6,814 bases of DNA, taken from the NCBI GenBank assembly GCA_026982035.1, contig JALSHW010000009.1, positions 1 through 6,814 of the forward strand, read 5' to 3'. How positions within the stretch are numbered: position 1 is the first letter of the stretch; each line of letters starts with the position of its first letter. The notes below the pieces were generated by a model. It had not been told where the DNA came from. It made no database searches and worked only from the letters and a program-made list of their open reading frames with translations. This DNA is from Phycisphaerales bacterium. GTDB taxonomy: Bacteria; Planctomycetota; Phycisphaerae; Phycisphaerales; UBA1924. Positions 6,585 through 6,814 of the stretch are shown here, piece after piece. The position numbers and the translations under genes are program-made.

Positions 6585-6814
6585 CTAGCGGCGGTCGAAG
6601 AGGCGTTCGAGTTCTTCGATGGTGAGGCGGACGGTTGTGGGGCGGCCGTGGGGGCAGGAGGCGGCTCGGTCGGTGGTGTCTCGCAGGGCGATGATTTCGT
6701 TGAGTTCGGTGTCGGTGAGTGTGTCGCCTGCTTTGATGGCGGCTTTGCAGGACATCATGTCGAGGATTTCGTGGAGGGCTTCTTCTTTGCTTGGGACGAA
6801 ACCCTCGCGTTCGA
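6585..6814 (-). CDS. mutL: DNA mismatch repair protein MutL, last ~76 codons (5' end outside window)
   Basis: MutL couples MutS mismatch recognition to strand incision or helicase loading. The frame runs from the right edge to TAG (plus-strand CTA at 6585-6587) and ends ...LTIEELERLFDRR. Only part of the C-terminal dimerisation/endonuclease domain is present. SCKAAIKAGD corresponds to the conserved ACR.A.KAGD segment, and CPHGRPT (6636-6656) is the C-terminal metal-binding motif of MutL proteins with endonuclease activity. The matching DQHAxxER motif would lie upstream, outside the window. This is the only - strand gene here, converging with pgk. Its codons end in C or A in 70 of 75 cases, the reverse of the + strand genes. 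Confidence 0.93.
   Translation of the reverse strand, partial: EREGFVPSKEEALHEILDMMSCKAAIKAGDTLTDTELNEIIALRDTTDRAASCPHGRPTTVRLTIEELERLFDRR

Overview
The window is 6.8 kb of dense bacterial sequence, probably from a planctomycete, perhaps near the Phycisphaerae. This placement is an inference. It rests on the protein style, on ATP synthase subunits c and b that both carry Sec-type signal peptides ahead of their usual membrane parts, on the gene set, and on a strong G+T enrichment of the + strand. No rRNA or other taxonomic marker is present.

Layout, left to right. (1) The 3' part of alaS (alanyl-tRNA synthetase: editing domain, DHHA1/C-Ala tail) enters from the left edge. (2) A small AtpZ-type membrane protein gene starts directly at its stop codon. 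(3) After a 131-bp gap come an AtpI-like four-helix membrane protein, atpB (subunit a), atpE (subunit c), atpF (subunit b) and atpH (delta), all on +. (4) A clear intrinsic terminator ends this set. The F1 genes atpA, atpG, atpD and atpC do not follow. Instead pgk (phosphoglycerate kinase) begins with its own candidate promoter. (5) pgk converges on the 3' end of mutL on the - strand. The 160-bp gap between them holds two related terminator hairpins in inverted orientation and an 18-bp tandem repeat.

Function: the atp genes supply the membrane Fo motor plus the delta connector of an F-type ATP synthase, with AtpZ/AtpI as assembly or ion-supply helpers. The alpha, beta, gamma and epsilon subunits must be encoded elsewhere. 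The c-subunit residues look proton-type rather than sodium-type. alaS, pgk and mutL are housekeeping genes for translation, glycolysis/Calvin cycle and mismatch repair.

The most interesting signal is non-coding. atpE, whose product is needed in many copies per complex, sits between two structured intergenic regions: a nested three-tier foldback before it, with a mutually exclusive alternative stem next to its ribosome binding site, and a 12-bp hairpin after it. atpE also has codon use unlike its neighbours, with no GGG or GGA glycine codon. The likely reading is a device for tuning c-subunit stoichiometry. I see no CRISPR array, tRNA, rRNA, insertion sequence, phage or defence gene here.
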